Of a stretch of 60,402 nt of DNA, positions 9,589 to 17,292 are shown piece after piece. Position 1 is the first letter of the stretch, and each line of letters starts with the position of its first letter. A program made the translations under genes and the position numbers. Source of the stretch: Anaerococcus lactolyticus ATCC 51172 (lineage in GTDB: Bacteria > Bacillota > Clostridia > Tissierellales > Peptoniphilaceae); contig NZ_GG666047.1 of assembly GCF_000156575.1 (NCBI RefSeq), positions 169,271 to 229,672 on the forward strand, in the 5' to 3' direction. Below the pieces are notes generated by a model. That model saw only the letters and a list, made by a program, of their open reading frames with translations. It had not been told where the DNA came from and searched no databases.

Positions 9589-10374
9589 ATGGAATTATTA
9601 AATACAACAAATTTAAGAAGAGAAATAATAGAAAGACTAGAAAACTACGAGTTTAAAAACAAAATTCTACTTTTAAGCAAGAATCCAAATGAAGAAGTAA
9701 ACCACTATAAGCAAGTAATTATAAAAAGATGTATGGATTTTGGCATTGATTTTATAGATAAGGTATTTACTAAGGAAAGTCAAGAGGAAATTTTAGATTT
9801 TATAAATTCGTTTGATATAAATGATGGTTTTATCATGCTCGCGCCCTTTGGTGATGGTGAGGACTTGTGTCTTTTGAAGGAGAAAATTATCCTTAAGGAC
9901 TTAGACTCATTTACTTACAAAAGTCTTGGTAGGATTTTTGAAGGTAATAAAGAAGCCTTACCTGCTACAGTTAGGGCTGTCGTAAATTTTATGGATAGTG
10001 AGCAAGTTGACTATAGGGGTAAAAATATAGTTATAGCTAACAATACCAATATTATAGGTAGGCCACTTGCCATGTATTTGGCTTCCAAAAGAGCTAGCGT
10101 AACAATTATAAACAGTGTGACAAAAAATCCTAAAGACTATATTAGAAATGCTGATATATTTATATCTGCTATAGGAAAAGCTGAATATTATGACAAGTCT
10201 TTTTTTAGTAAAGGTACTTTGATAATAGATGTGGGAACTTCTTACAAAAACGGTAAGATAATAGGTGATATAAATATTGATTCAATTACAGACCTTGATG
10301 TTAAATACTTAGGAAGCAAAAATGGTATTGGATTGATTACAACATTAACTTTAGTGGAAGGACTTATGCATTAA
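9589..10374 (+). CDS. FolD-like protein with altered active site
   Basis: 261 residues with the FolD (methylene-tetrahydrofolate dehydrogenase/cyclohydrolase) fold. The Rossmann half is clear: NIVIANNTNIIGRPLA (about 146-161), ADIFISAIGKAEYY, LIIDVGTSYKNGKIIGDI, then GIGLITTLTLVEG. The catalytic half departs from the family. In the Tyr-x3-Lys motif (YVxxKxKAC), Tyr40 and Cys48 align but the Lys position is Ile44; the QLPLP glutamine is Met83; PCTPxG reads PATVRA. KDLD at 103-106 keeps the DVD aspartates. Cyclohydrolase activity is therefore doubtful; a dehydrogenase-only, altered-substrate or regulatory role is possible. Its stop overlaps the start of the next gene by one base, so it is coupled to a peptidoglycan enzyme, an unusual partner. 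Confidence 0.75.
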   Translation: MELLNTTNLRREIIERLENYEFKNKILLLSKNPNEEVNHYKQVIIKRCMDFGIDFIDKVFTKESQEEILDFINSFDINDGFIMLAPFGDGEDLCLLKEKIILKDLDSFTYKSLGRIFEGNKEALPATVRAVVNFMDSEQVDYRGKNIVIANNTNIIGRPLAMYLASKRASVTIINSVTKNPKDYIRNADIFISAIGKAEYYDKSFFSKGTLIIDVGTSYKNGKIIGDINIDSITDLDVKYLGSKNGIGLITTLTLVEGLMH

Positions 10375-11366
10375 TGCCTATAGTAAATAATGACCAAGAA
10401 TTAAAAAGATACAATGATTTTGTGAGAAAATCAGAATATTCAAGACCAATGCAAGATACAAATTGGTCAAAAATAAAAAATAATTGGACTCATGATAATG
10501 TCTATATAGAGGAAAACAAACAAATAATAGCAGCGATGTCAGTGATAGGTATCAAGAATACCAATGGCAAACATTTTTTATACGCTCCAAGAGGACCTGT
10601 ATGTGACTTTAGGGACACAAAGCTTGTCGAATCTTTAATCAAGGAAGCTGAACCACTCAAGGATAAGTATAATGCCTTTCTTTTAAGGATGGACCCAGAG
10701 CTTAATTTTGATGAGAAATTAGTTTATGATTATAGGAAATTGGGCTACGACTTTAGGTCGGTAGGAATTGATACACATTCTTTTACACAGCCTAGGTATA
10801 ATATGATAATTGATATAACAAGCCATGATGAAGAAGCAATTTTTGAAAGTTTTTCATCAAAAGGTAGGTATAATGTAAGAAAATCTATTAAATCTGGAAT
10901 TAAAACTATTTGTAAAACAGATGATGAAAGTCTAGATATTTTTTATGATCTTACAAAAATCATGGCTGAAAGGCAAGGTATAGGCCATAGACCAAAGGAT
11001 TATTATCAAAGATTAATAGAATTTTTAGGTGGTCAAATATTTGTATCTTATTTTGAGGATAAACCACTATCAGCATCATTATTAATCCCATATGGTAATA
11101 AAGTATATTATCTATATGCTGCAAGCTCAAACGAAATGAGAAATAAAATGCCAAATTACAATATGATTTGGGAAGAAATAAAGTGGGCAGTCAAAAATGG
11201 TTTTGATTACCTGGACCTTGGTGGCACTTTTAGTCTTGATACAAATGACGGCCTATATAGGTTTAAACAATCATTCTGCTATCCGGATAAGTATTCAAAC
11301 TTCATAGGTGAATTGGATGTAGTCTATGATAGGGAAAAATACGAAGAATTTTTGATTACAAAATAA
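10374..11366 (+). CDS. FemA/FemX-type peptidoglycan bridge aminoacyltransferase
   Basis: 330 residues, FemABX family (GNAT-like double domain). Members transfer an amino acid from aminoacyl-tRNA to the lysine side chain of lipid II, building the interpeptide bridge on the inner face of the membrane. Features seen: FLYAPRGPVCDF near 65-75, then FSSKGRYNVRKSIKSGI near 160, ERQGIGHRPKDYY near 200, and the C-terminal GFDYLDLGGTF, all typical of the family. The coiled-coil arm of long Fem proteins is missing, so it is a FemX-like short form. Start codon overlaps the stop of the FolD-like gene (TAATG). Which amino acid it adds cannot be read here. Confidence 0.87.
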   Translation: MPIVNNDQELKRYNDFVRKSEYSRPMQDTNWSKIKNNWTHDNVYIEENKQIIAAMSVIGIKNTNGKHFLYAPRGPVCDFRDTKLVESLIKEAEPLKDKYNAFLLRMDPELNFDEKLVYDYRKLGYDFRSVGIDTHSFTQPRYNMIIDITSHDEEAIFESFSSKGRYNVRKSIKSGIKTICKTDDESLDIFYDLTKIMAERQGIGHRPKDYYQRLIEFLGGQIFVSYFEDKPLSASLLIPYGNKVYYLYAASSNEMRNKMPNYNMIWEEIKWAVKNGFDYLDLGGTFSLDTNDGLYRFKQSFCYPDKYSNFIGELDVVYDREKYEEFLITK

Positions 11367-11384
11367 ATATCATTTAAAAAAAGC

Positions 11385-11412
11385 AAAAATCCCCCCATGT
11401 GGAGGGATTTTT
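11385..11412. terminator. Bidirectional terminator between femX-like gene and tpx
   Basis: AAAAATCCCCCC and GGAGGGATTTTT pair around a short loop. A- and T-runs on both sides allow it to serve the two convergent genes. Confidence 0.8.
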
Positions 11413-11422
11413 CATATCCATT

Positions 11423-11935
11423 TTATCTATCAAGGTCCCTAGCAATTTTTATTGCTTCCTCATACTCAGGAAGGTCTGTATTTTGCTCTAAATATTGAAC
11501 GTACTTGATAGTATTATCCTTATCAACAACGAAAACTGAGCGGTTCAATAGTTTTAATTCTTCAATAAGTGTTCCATATTTACTAGAGAAATCTCTTTGG
11601 TTATAGTCAGAAACAAACTTTATTTTATCAGTTTTCTTATTAGCCTTAAACCTAAGTTGGGCAAAGGGAAGATCGTTTGATACTGTGACAACAACTATAT
11701 TATCTGAAAATGAATCAGTAGCTTTTTGAAACATCTTTGTTTGTAGTTCACAAACATCAGTATCTAGAGAAGGTACTACAGACAATATTTTAATCTTATT
11801 TTCTTCTTCATCATAAAAATTATATGGTGTTAAATCCATCTTATCAGCATAAAAGTCTGGCGCCTTATCGCCAATTCTTAATTCATTACCGAGAACGGTA
11901 ATATCAACAGTTCCAAATTTTCCTTTTCTTGCCAT
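11423..11935 (-). CDS. tpx: Thiol peroxidase Tpx, single-cysteine form
   Basis: 170 residues, atypical 2-Cys peroxiredoxin (Tpx) family by sequence: thioredoxin fold with GDKAPDFYA near 22-30, the peroxidatic motif SLDTDVCELQT with Cys62, then SNDLPFAQLRF. It should reduce hydrogen peroxide and organic peroxides in the cytoplasm. Oddly, Cys62 is the only cysteine in the protein; the resolving cysteine usually found just after LPFAQ-RF is replaced by Lys, so it should act as a 1-Cys enzyme and need an external thiol. It has its own RBS (AAGGAGA) and is monocistronic. Confidence 0.9.
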   Translation of the reverse strand: MARKGKFGTVDITVLGNELRIGDKAPDFYADKMDLTPYNFYDEEENKIKILSVVPSLDTDVCELQTKMFQKATDSFSDNIVVVTVSNDLPFAQLRFKANKKTDKIKFVSDYNQRDFSSKYGTLIEELKLLNRSVFVVDKDNTIKYVQYLEQNTDLPEYEEAIKIARDLDR

Positions 11936-12036
11936 TATAATCTCCTTACTTCTCCTTCAATCATCTCTTCATACTATTTTATTACAAAAATTAGATTTAA
12001 TCAATTAAAATCTAAAAATATTTAATTTAATAGATA

Positions 12037-12065
12037 TTGTAAATAAGGCATGGATGAGGTATAAT
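12037..12065 (+). promoter_or_regulatory. Promoter of the bL25 gene
   Basis: TTGTAA at 12037-12042, 17-bp spacer, perfect TATAAT at 12060-12065. The bL25 start lies 30 bp further on behind AAGGAGG. Confidence 0.75.
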
Positions 12066-12094
12066 TAGCAAGTATGAATAAATAAGGAGGCAAA

Positions 12095-12745
12095 ATGGCT
12101 AAAATAGTTTTACAAGCAGAAAAAAGAGAAGCTACTGGTAAAAACCAAGTTAAAAAAATTAGAAAAAACGAACTTATCCCAGGAGTTATCTATGCTAAAA
12201 ATCAAGAAAATGTAAATGTTCAATTTACAGCTAGAGATTTTGAAAAAGTACTTAGACAAGCTGGAACATCTACTATTATTACTTTAGACATCAACGGTGA
12301 GGGCAAGGAAGTTCTTATAAAGGAATTCGCTAGCCATCCATATAAAAACCAATTTTTACATGTTGATTTCCAAGCAATTGATCAAAACCAACCTATCAGA
12401 GTTACTGTACCAGTAGTTCTACTTAACAGAGATGACATGAATGAAGTTAATGGAGTACTAGTACAAAATCTTGAAAATGTAGAAGTAGAATGTCTACCAA
12501 AATACATCCCACAAACAGCTGAAATTGATGTTAAAGAGTTACAAATCGGTGATAATAAAACTGTAGCAGATCTTGACATAGCATCAAACGAAAACATCAC
12601 AATACTTGTAGAAGAAGATGAAGTTGTTTGCTCATTACAAGAAGTTTCTGAAGAAGTAGTTGTTGATGAAGATGCTGAAGCAGCAAGTGCAGCAGATGTA
12701 CCAACAGTTAACGAAACTGAAGCAGACGAAGAAGACGCAGAATAA
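12095..12745 (+). CDS. rplY: Ribosomal protein bL25 (CTC form)
   Basis: 216 residues, long CTC/TL5-type bL25 that binds 5S rRNA in the large subunit. N-terminal L25 domain (about 1-95: REATGKNQVKKIRKNELIPG, VIYAK, HPYKNQFLHVDFQ) and C-terminal TL5 beta domain (about 96-190) are both complete. The tail is a low-complexity acidic stretch of Glu, Asp, Ala and Val, as in other long forms. It has its own promoter, AAGGAGG RBS and terminator, and no operon partner. Confidence 0.95.
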   Translation: MAKIVLQAEKREATGKNQVKKIRKNELIPGVIYAKNQENVNVQFTARDFEKVLRQAGTSTIITLDINGEGKEVLIKEFASHPYKNQFLHVDFQAIDQNQPIRVTVPVVLLNRDDMNEVNGVLVQNLENVEVECLPKYIPQTAEIDVKELQIGDNKTVADLDIASNENITILVEEDEVVCSLQEVSEEVVVDEDAEAASAADVPTVNETEADEEDAE

Positions 12746-12753
12746 TATTTAAA

Positions 12754-12788
12754 GCCATTGGTCTTATATGAGGACAATGGTTTTTTTA
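12754..12788 (+). terminator. Terminator of rplY
   Basis: CCATTG/CAATGG stem extended by GTC/GAC-type pairing, followed by eight T. Confidence 0.75.
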
Positions 12789-12814
12789 TTGCTTATTTTA
12801 AACTTACTAATAGC

Positions 12815-12844
12815 TAGACTTAATTTGCAACTTTATAGTATAAT
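12815..12844 (+). promoter_or_regulatory. Promoter of the tmk operon, probably leaderless
   Basis: TAGACT at 12815-12820, 18-bp spacer, perfect TATAAT at 12839-12844. Only six bases separate the -10 box from the tmk ATG at 12851, so transcription should start on or next to the start codon, and no Shine-Dalgarno sequence is present. Confidence 0.55.
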
Positions 12845-12850
12845 GATATT

Positions 12851-13474
12851 ATGAATGGAAAATTTATAGTTTTTGAAGGACCAGATGGGTCTGGAAAAAC
12901 CACAATAATAAAAAAAGTTAAAGAGTTACTAGAAAATAAAGATTATTCAATTTCTTATTATAGGGAGCCGGGTGGCACATCCATTTCAGAAAAGATAAGG
13001 TCTATAATAATAGATAACGATAATTACATGATGGATGCCAAGACAGAAGCGCTTTTGTTTGCATCATCTAGGGCCCAACTTGTAGCAGAAAAAATAACCC
13101 CAGACCTTAAGGAAGGCAAGATTGTTATTTGCGATAGGTTTGTGATGTCATCTCTTTTATACCAAGGTCTAGGCAGAGCCTTGGGAGTTGACAATATCAA
13201 AACAATAAATGATTTTGCTACAGGCGGACTTAAACCCGATTTGACTTTATTTTTTAATATAGATTATAAAACAGCACTTGAGAGGAAAAGAGCCAATTTT
13301 TCACCAGATAGGTTAGAAAATGAAGATTTTTCTTTTCATAAAACTATATTTGATGGCTATATGAAGATGGCAGATCTTTATAAAGACGAAATCAAAAAGG
13401 TAGATGCAAGAAAATCTATAGAAGATTTGACAGAAGATGTAATAAACATTATATACCAATTATTGGAGGATTGA
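12851..13474 (+). CDS. tmk: Thymidylate kinase
   Basis: 207 residues. It phosphorylates dTMP to dTDP for DNA synthesis. P-loop FEGPDGSGKTT at about 7-17, the DR(Y/F) motif ICDRFVMSSLLYQG near 96-110, and an Arg-rich lid segment ERKRANFSPDRLE near 148. Length is standard. The start is fixed by homology of MNGKFIVFEG; no RBS lies upstream, which fits a leaderless message. It leads tmk-darA-holB-ricT, a conserved Firmicutes cluster. Confidence 0.96.
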   Translation: MNGKFIVFEGPDGSGKTTIIKKVKELLENKDYSISYYREPGGTSISEKIRSIIIDNDNYMMDAKTEALLFASSRAQLVAEKITPDLKEGKIVICDRFVMSSLLYQGLGRALGVDNIKTINDFATGGLKPDLTLFFNIDYKTALERKRANFSPDRLENEDFSFHKTIFDGYMKMADLYKDEIKKVDARKSIEDLTEDVINIIYQLLED

Positions 13475-13475
13475 G

Positions 13476-13805
13476 ATGAAGTTATTGGTTGCTATAGTAC
13501 AAGATGCAGATGTGAATTTTTTAATTGATGCTCTTACTGAAGAAGGGTACAGGATAACCAAGTTATCTACCTCAGGTGGTTTCTTAAAGAAGGGAAACAC
13601 TACACTTTTGATAGGTGTTGAAGAAGCTAAACTTGATGATGCTCTAGCCTTAATTGAAAAAAATTGCAAGAAGAGAAATACAACCACAACAATTATAAAT
13701 CCAACTGGCGAAAGTTCGCTAATAAGCTCAACAGTACCTATAGAAATAAGTGTGGGTGGGGCTACTATTTTTATAATTGATGTAGAACGATATATACAAC
13801 TATGA
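13476..13805 (+). CDS. darA: Cyclic di-AMP receptor protein DarA (PII-like)
   Basis: 109 residues, DarA/PstA/YaaQ family. These small PII-like trimers bind the second messenger c-di-AMP. Family landmarks are MKLLVAIVQDADVNFLIDAL at the start, the ITKLSTSGGFLKKGNTTLLIG segment that forms the nucleotide pocket (in pieces near 27-47), and the C-terminal GGATIFIIDVERY. The downstream effector target is not known. It lies one base after tmk and overlaps holB by four bases (ATGA), so it is in the same operon. Confidence 0.93.
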   Translation: MKLLVAIVQDADVNFLIDALTEEGYRITKLSTSGGFLKKGNTTLLIGVEEAKLDDALALIEKNCKKRNTTTTIINPTGESSLISSTVPIEISVGGATIFIIDVERYIQL

Positions 13806-14590
13806 GTATATTAGATAATCAGCTAAAAAATAATAGCTTATCTAATGCTTATATAATTGAAGGAGAGGACCTAGCTTATAACCTCGAATATGCAAAAGAC
13901 TTTGCGAAGAAAGTATTTGCATCTTATGGATTTACAGGAAACATAGATATAAATCCAGATTTAGAAATAATAGATAAGGATATAATCGACATCGGCACTA
14001 TTAGAAGTCTTATCAAAGACATGGTAATAAGACCGATTAATAATAAAATTAAAATCTATATTATTCAAAATGCTCAAAATTTAAGGCAAGAAGCGTCCAA
14101 TGCTATGCTAAAAAGCCTTGAAGAATTAAAATCCTATAGTCTTATAATCTTTACTGTCGATAATAGGGGGAAGATCATCCCAACTATAAGGTCAAGATGT
14201 CAGCTTATTTCACTAAACACAGTAAATACAAACCTTAATGTTGATATGGACAGGTTGTCTGAAATTTTCGCCAAAGTTTATGACGGTGACTTATCTACCT
14301 TTTATAAGGAGAGGGATTTTTTGCTAAATTTTAAGGAAGACAAGGCTAGTTTTATGGAGGCTTTGATAAAAATATTGTCTGACATTGTTGATAATAAATA
14401 TTTAGATAAGCTTGGTAATTCGACTTATGCTTATAATATCGAAAACCTTAGCAAGTTAGACCTGACTAAAATTGAGAAGCTCCTAGCAAAATTTGAACAG
14501 ATATATGGGTCTTTCAAGAATAATGTAAATTTCGAATTGAGTGTTGATAATATATTTTTGAACATATATAGAGAAGGTAGGCATAGTTAA
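13802..14590 (+). CDS. holB: DNA polymerase III delta' subunit-like protein
   Basis: 262 residues. It resembles the clamp-loader delta' subunit, which helps load the sliding clamp. Conserved AAA+ segments are IYIIQNAQNLRQEASNAMLK (sensor region near 80-99), LKSLEEL and IRSRCQLISL. The N-terminal P-loop (GxxGxGK) is absent, in keeping with the non-ATP-binding role of delta'. It overlaps darA by four bases and is followed immediately by ricT, the standard order. Confidence 0.88.
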   Translation: MSILDNQLKNNSLSNAYIIEGEDLAYNLEYAKDFAKKVFASYGFTGNIDINPDLEIIDKDIIDIGTIRSLIKDMVIRPINNKIKIYIIQNAQNLRQEASNAMLKSLEELKSYSLIIFTVDNRGKIIPTIRSRCQLISLNTVNTNLNVDMDRLSEIFAKVYDGDLSTFYKERDFLLNFKEDKASFMEALIKILSDIVDNKYLDKLGNSTYAYNIENLSKLDLTKIEKLLAKFEQIYGSFKNNVNFELSVDNIFLNIYREGRHS

Positions 14591-15399
14591 TGAACGTTGT
14601 TGGAATAAGATTTAAAGGGGCGGGCAAGATTTATTATTTTTCCGCCAACAATTTAATTCTGAATTTTAAGGATAGGGTGATAGTTGAAAGCTCAAACGGT
14701 TTGGAGCTAGCAGAAGTAGCCCTTGCTAATATAGAAATAGATGAAAAAAAGTTTGATAAAACTCTTTCACCAGTTATAAGAAAGGCTACAGAAATAGATT
14801 TAGAAACATACAGGCTAAATTTAGAAGATGCGAATGAAGCGATAAAAATTGCTCAAGAGAAAGCCTATTCGTATAAATTACAAATGAAAATAGTTGACAG
14901 TGAATATAGTTTTGATAGGTCAAAGATCACTTTTTATTTCACTGCTGATAATAGGGTTGATTTTAGGTCGCTTGTTAAGGACTTAGCCTCAATTTTTAAA
15001 AATAGGATAGAATTAAGACAAATTGGTGTTAGAGATCACGCAAAACTTAAAGGCTTTCATGGTACTTGCGGACAGAAGTCTTGTTGTTCTAGGTTTATGA
15101 CAGACTTTTCGCCCTTATCAATAAAAATGGCAAAAGATCAAGGCATTACCTTGGATCCTGCAAAGATTTCTGGTGTTTGTGGAAGGCTGATGTGTTGCCT
15201 ATCTTTCGAGGAAGATAACTATCTTAGGGCCAAAAAATATATGCCAAAACCTGGAACGAGAGTGGAAACTGTAGATGGGGTAGGAATCGTACTTACAAAT
15301 GATTTTGTAAAAGAAGCCTGCAAGGTTAGGGTTAAGACAGAAGATGATGTAGAGATTGAGGAATACTATAAGGCATCTGACTTAGTCAAATGTAATTGA
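14590..15399 (+). CDS. ricT: PSP1-domain protein RicT (YaaT)
   Basis: 269 residues. RicT/YaaT with RicA and RicF forms an Fe-S complex that steers RNase Y mRNA processing in Bacillus. The PSP1 domain is visible, with a dense Cys cluster FHGTCGQKSCCSRFM near 155-170 and GVCGRLMCCLSFE near 196-210 that supplies cluster ligands. The start ATG overlaps the holB stop. RicA/RicF partners are not in the window. Confidence 0.93.
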   Translation: MNVVGIRFKGAGKIYYFSANNLILNFKDRVIVESSNGLELAEVALANIEIDEKKFDKTLSPVIRKATEIDLETYRLNLEDANEAIKIAQEKAYSYKLQMKIVDSEYSFDRSKITFYFTADNRVDFRSLVKDLASIFKNRIELRQIGVRDHAKLKGFHGTCGQKSCCSRFMTDFSPLSIKMAKDQGITLDPAKISGVCGRLMCCLSFEEDNYLRAKKYMPKPGTRVETVDGVGIVLTNDFVKEACKVRVKTEDDVEIEEYYKASDLVKCN

Positions 15400-15465
15400 T
15401 AATCATTATTAATTTGTATAAATAATCATTATTTGCCGTAATTAAGTATAAAACTATAAAAATGT

Positions 15466-15494
15466 TTGACAAAAGCTGCATACAGTTGTATACT
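15466..15494 (+). promoter_or_regulatory. Strong promoter of the ferredoxin gene
   Basis: Perfect TTGACA at 15466-15471, 17-bp spacer, TATACT at 15489-15494. The spacer and -10 carry an imperfect dyad (GCATAC-AGTT-GTATAC) that could be an operator. Confidence 0.8.
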
Positions 15495-15522
15495 AATCAT
15501 ATAACAATTATAGGAGGAAATT

Positions 15523-15696
15523 ATGGCATATAAAATAGATGAAAATACATGTATTTCTTGTGGTTCATGCGAAGGTGAATGCCCAGTAGGAGCAATTTCT
15601 CAAGGCGATGCAGCTTATGAAATAGATGCTAATGCTTGTATAGATTGTGGTTCATGCTCAGCAGTTTGCCCAGTAGAAGCAATCGACCAAGAATAA
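15523..15696 (+). CDS. 2[4Fe-4S] ferredoxin
   Basis: 57 residues, starting MAYKIDENTC. Two CxxCxxCxxxCP motifs are complete: CISCGSCEGECP (from Cys10) and CIDCGSCSAVCP (from Cys39), the classic clostridial ferredoxin that carries low-potential electrons between soluble oxidoreductases. The gene is short and easily missed. AGGAGG precedes the ATG by seven bases, the promoter is near-consensus and a terminator follows, so it is a strongly expressed single-gene unit. Confidence 0.96.
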   Translation: MAYKIDENTCISCGSCEGECPVGAISQGDAAYEIDANACIDCGSCSAVCPVEAIDQE

Positions 15697-15714
15697 TTTA
15701 ATTACATAAAGACA

Positions 15715-15742
15715 AAGGCTCCCCTTGGGAGTCTTTTTATTT
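15715..15742 (+). terminator. Terminator of the ferredoxin gene
   Basis: AGGCTCCC/GGGAGTCT hairpin with a three-base loop and a T-rich tail. Confidence 0.75.
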
Positions 15743-16080
15743 TGTGATTTTTAATAAGTTTAGAAAAAAGAATCTAAATGGTGAAGAAAATGAACAAATT
15801 GATTTGCTAGAAAAGAAGATAACTTCAGTGATTATCTATTAAGGTCTAGGGTCAAGAGGTTAGCTATAGTGATTGAGGATATAAAAGTAGAAGATAACTT
15901 TTTTATCTAAATCCATAGCAATTGATGATAAATTTATTTTAAAGACCTAATTATTAAACAAATTAATCTTGAAAAAATATATAGGATTGATGTAAAATAA
16001 AACCTTAATTATATAAAATATCTCTTAATCTATAAGTTAGGTTAAGAGTTTTTTCTATTGGTTGCTAGTTAAAATATATT
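15743..16080. other. Intergenic stretch without a recognisable gene
   Basis: About 340 bases with stops in all frames. Short Lys/Glu-rich frames (for example near 15750-15840) could be the residue of a decayed gene, but I cannot name one. A terminator-like hairpin lies at 16022-16054. Confidence 0.4.
16022..16054 (+). terminator. Terminator-like hairpin
   Basis: CTCTTAA/TTAAGAG stem with inner AATCTATAAGTTAGG loop and six T. No gene directly precedes it on this strand, so it may mark the end of a lost gene. Confidence 0.6.
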
Positions 16081-16089
16081 AAATTAACA

Positions 16090-16117
16090 TTGTTAAAATC
16101 AAGGAATTTGATATAAT
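16090..16117 (+). promoter_or_regulatory. Promoter of the membrane protein/TraX gene pair
   Basis: TTGTTA at 16090-16095, 16-bp spacer, TATAAT at 16112-16117; the start codon follows 17 bp on behind GGAGATG. Confidence 0.6.
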
Positions 16118-16134
16118 TATATAATGGAGATGTT

Positions 16135-17292
16135 ATGGATATAGAAATATTAATAAATCAAATTTACAATTTAATATTAAATGACCCAATCATAGGTTAC
16201 GCTATGGTAGTTTTTGTGGTTTTATTTTTATTCTTTATTATCTCAAAAACTTTTAGGAAGTCAGGTTTATTTTTATTGGCAACCACCTTTCTTGTTGATT
16301 ATACAATAAGATCTCTACCCTTTGGGATTTATAGTCAGTTTCCTTTAGCTTATAAGGTGGTAACAGGTCTTTATATTGTAGGCTTTATTAATTTTTTAAT
16401 TAGGGTTACAATAATGCTTGTTAAGGCGAGTAAAAAATATGAAGATGAAGACCAGTCAAGCCTTAAAAATTTCATGACTTTTACGGGTATTCGTCCATTT
16501 TTCATAATGTTGATCATAAATGTTATCAACTTTAATTCTTTTATACCAAAAAATATTATATCGCTTTTCACAAGCCTTTCGTTTTTGTATATGGCCTTTA
16601 GGACACTTTATTCGACCTACCTATACTTGAGTGAAAAGGAAAGTTTGAAAATTAATGATAATATGGATTTTGAAGATATTAAGGCCTACCTCTATGATCC
16701 TGATGACAAGTCTAGCGTTAATCATGGAAGAATATTAAGAAAAAAATTAAAAAATCATGGTAAGTCAAATAATATTAGCAAGACTCAAAAGGCTACTAAC
16801 AAAAAAACAATTAGTCCGATTTCTATTTCTGATATTAATAAAGACGTTAAAAACATTAAAATGCTTAAAAACATCGAGAAAGACTTGACTGATAAAGACG
16901 TGATTAAGTTGGTTGAGGAGTCTAATCCAAATATTACAAAGATTGCTTTAATTAATTTAAAAACTGGAGATGAGCATTCTTATACAAGTAAGAAGGCGAA
17001 TTTTCATGTTGATGAGGATCATGAGTATAAAATTACCTTAAGTTTTGACGATTACAATGATTACGACTATGGTAGGTTTATGGATCTTTTGATTGCATAT
17101 GGGGTAGAAAAAGAAGTCTATAAATTTGAACTTACTATTATATCAAGGCTTAATGAAGATTTTAAGCTAGTATTTTTTGACCCGAGCCAAATAGTAGATA
17201 TGGAAAAAGAGGGCGCTAAAAGTCAAACTGGAAGAGAGATTTCTATGAATTTTCCTAGATATAAGATTAATTTTATCAAGGGGAATTACTAG
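16135..17292 (+). CDS. Four-helix membrane protein of unknown function
   Basis: 385 residues that I do not recognise. The first 165 residues hold about four or five hydrophobic segments (residues 19-40, 42-60, 70-95, 120-145, 147-162). The rest is predicted cytoplasmic: a Lys/Asn-rich linker (about 195-245) and a C-terminal domain of about 110 residues with acidic/aromatic character (YKITLSFDDYNDYDYGRF) and no motif known to me. It lies directly before a TraX-family gene with no gap, so both are one operon. RBS GGAGATGTT supports the start. Confidence 0.7.
   Translation: MDIEILINQIYNLILNDPIIGYAMVVFVVLFLFFIISKTFRKSGLFLLATTFLVDYTIRSLPFGIYSQFPLAYKVVTGLYIVGFINFLIRVTIMLVKASKKYEDEDQSSLKNFMTFTGIRPFFIMLIINVINFNSFIPKNIISLFTSLSFLYMAFRTLYSTYLYLSEKESLKINDNMDFEDIKAYLYDPDDKSSVNHGRILRKKLKNHGKSNNISKTQKATNKKTISPISISDINKDVKNIKMLKNIEKDLTDKDVIKLVEESNPNITKIALINLKTGDEHSYTSKKANFHVDEDHEYKITLSFDDYNDYDYGRFMDLLIAYGVEKEVYKFELTIISRLNEDFKLVFFDPSQIVDMEKEGAKSQTGREISMNFPRYKINFIKGNY

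Noticed and set aside
12382-12777. 131-residue minus-strand ORF opposite rplY
   Set aside because: Ser/Thr-rich composition is the mirror of the acidic, Ala-rich bL25 tail; no RBS and it overlaps the terminator.
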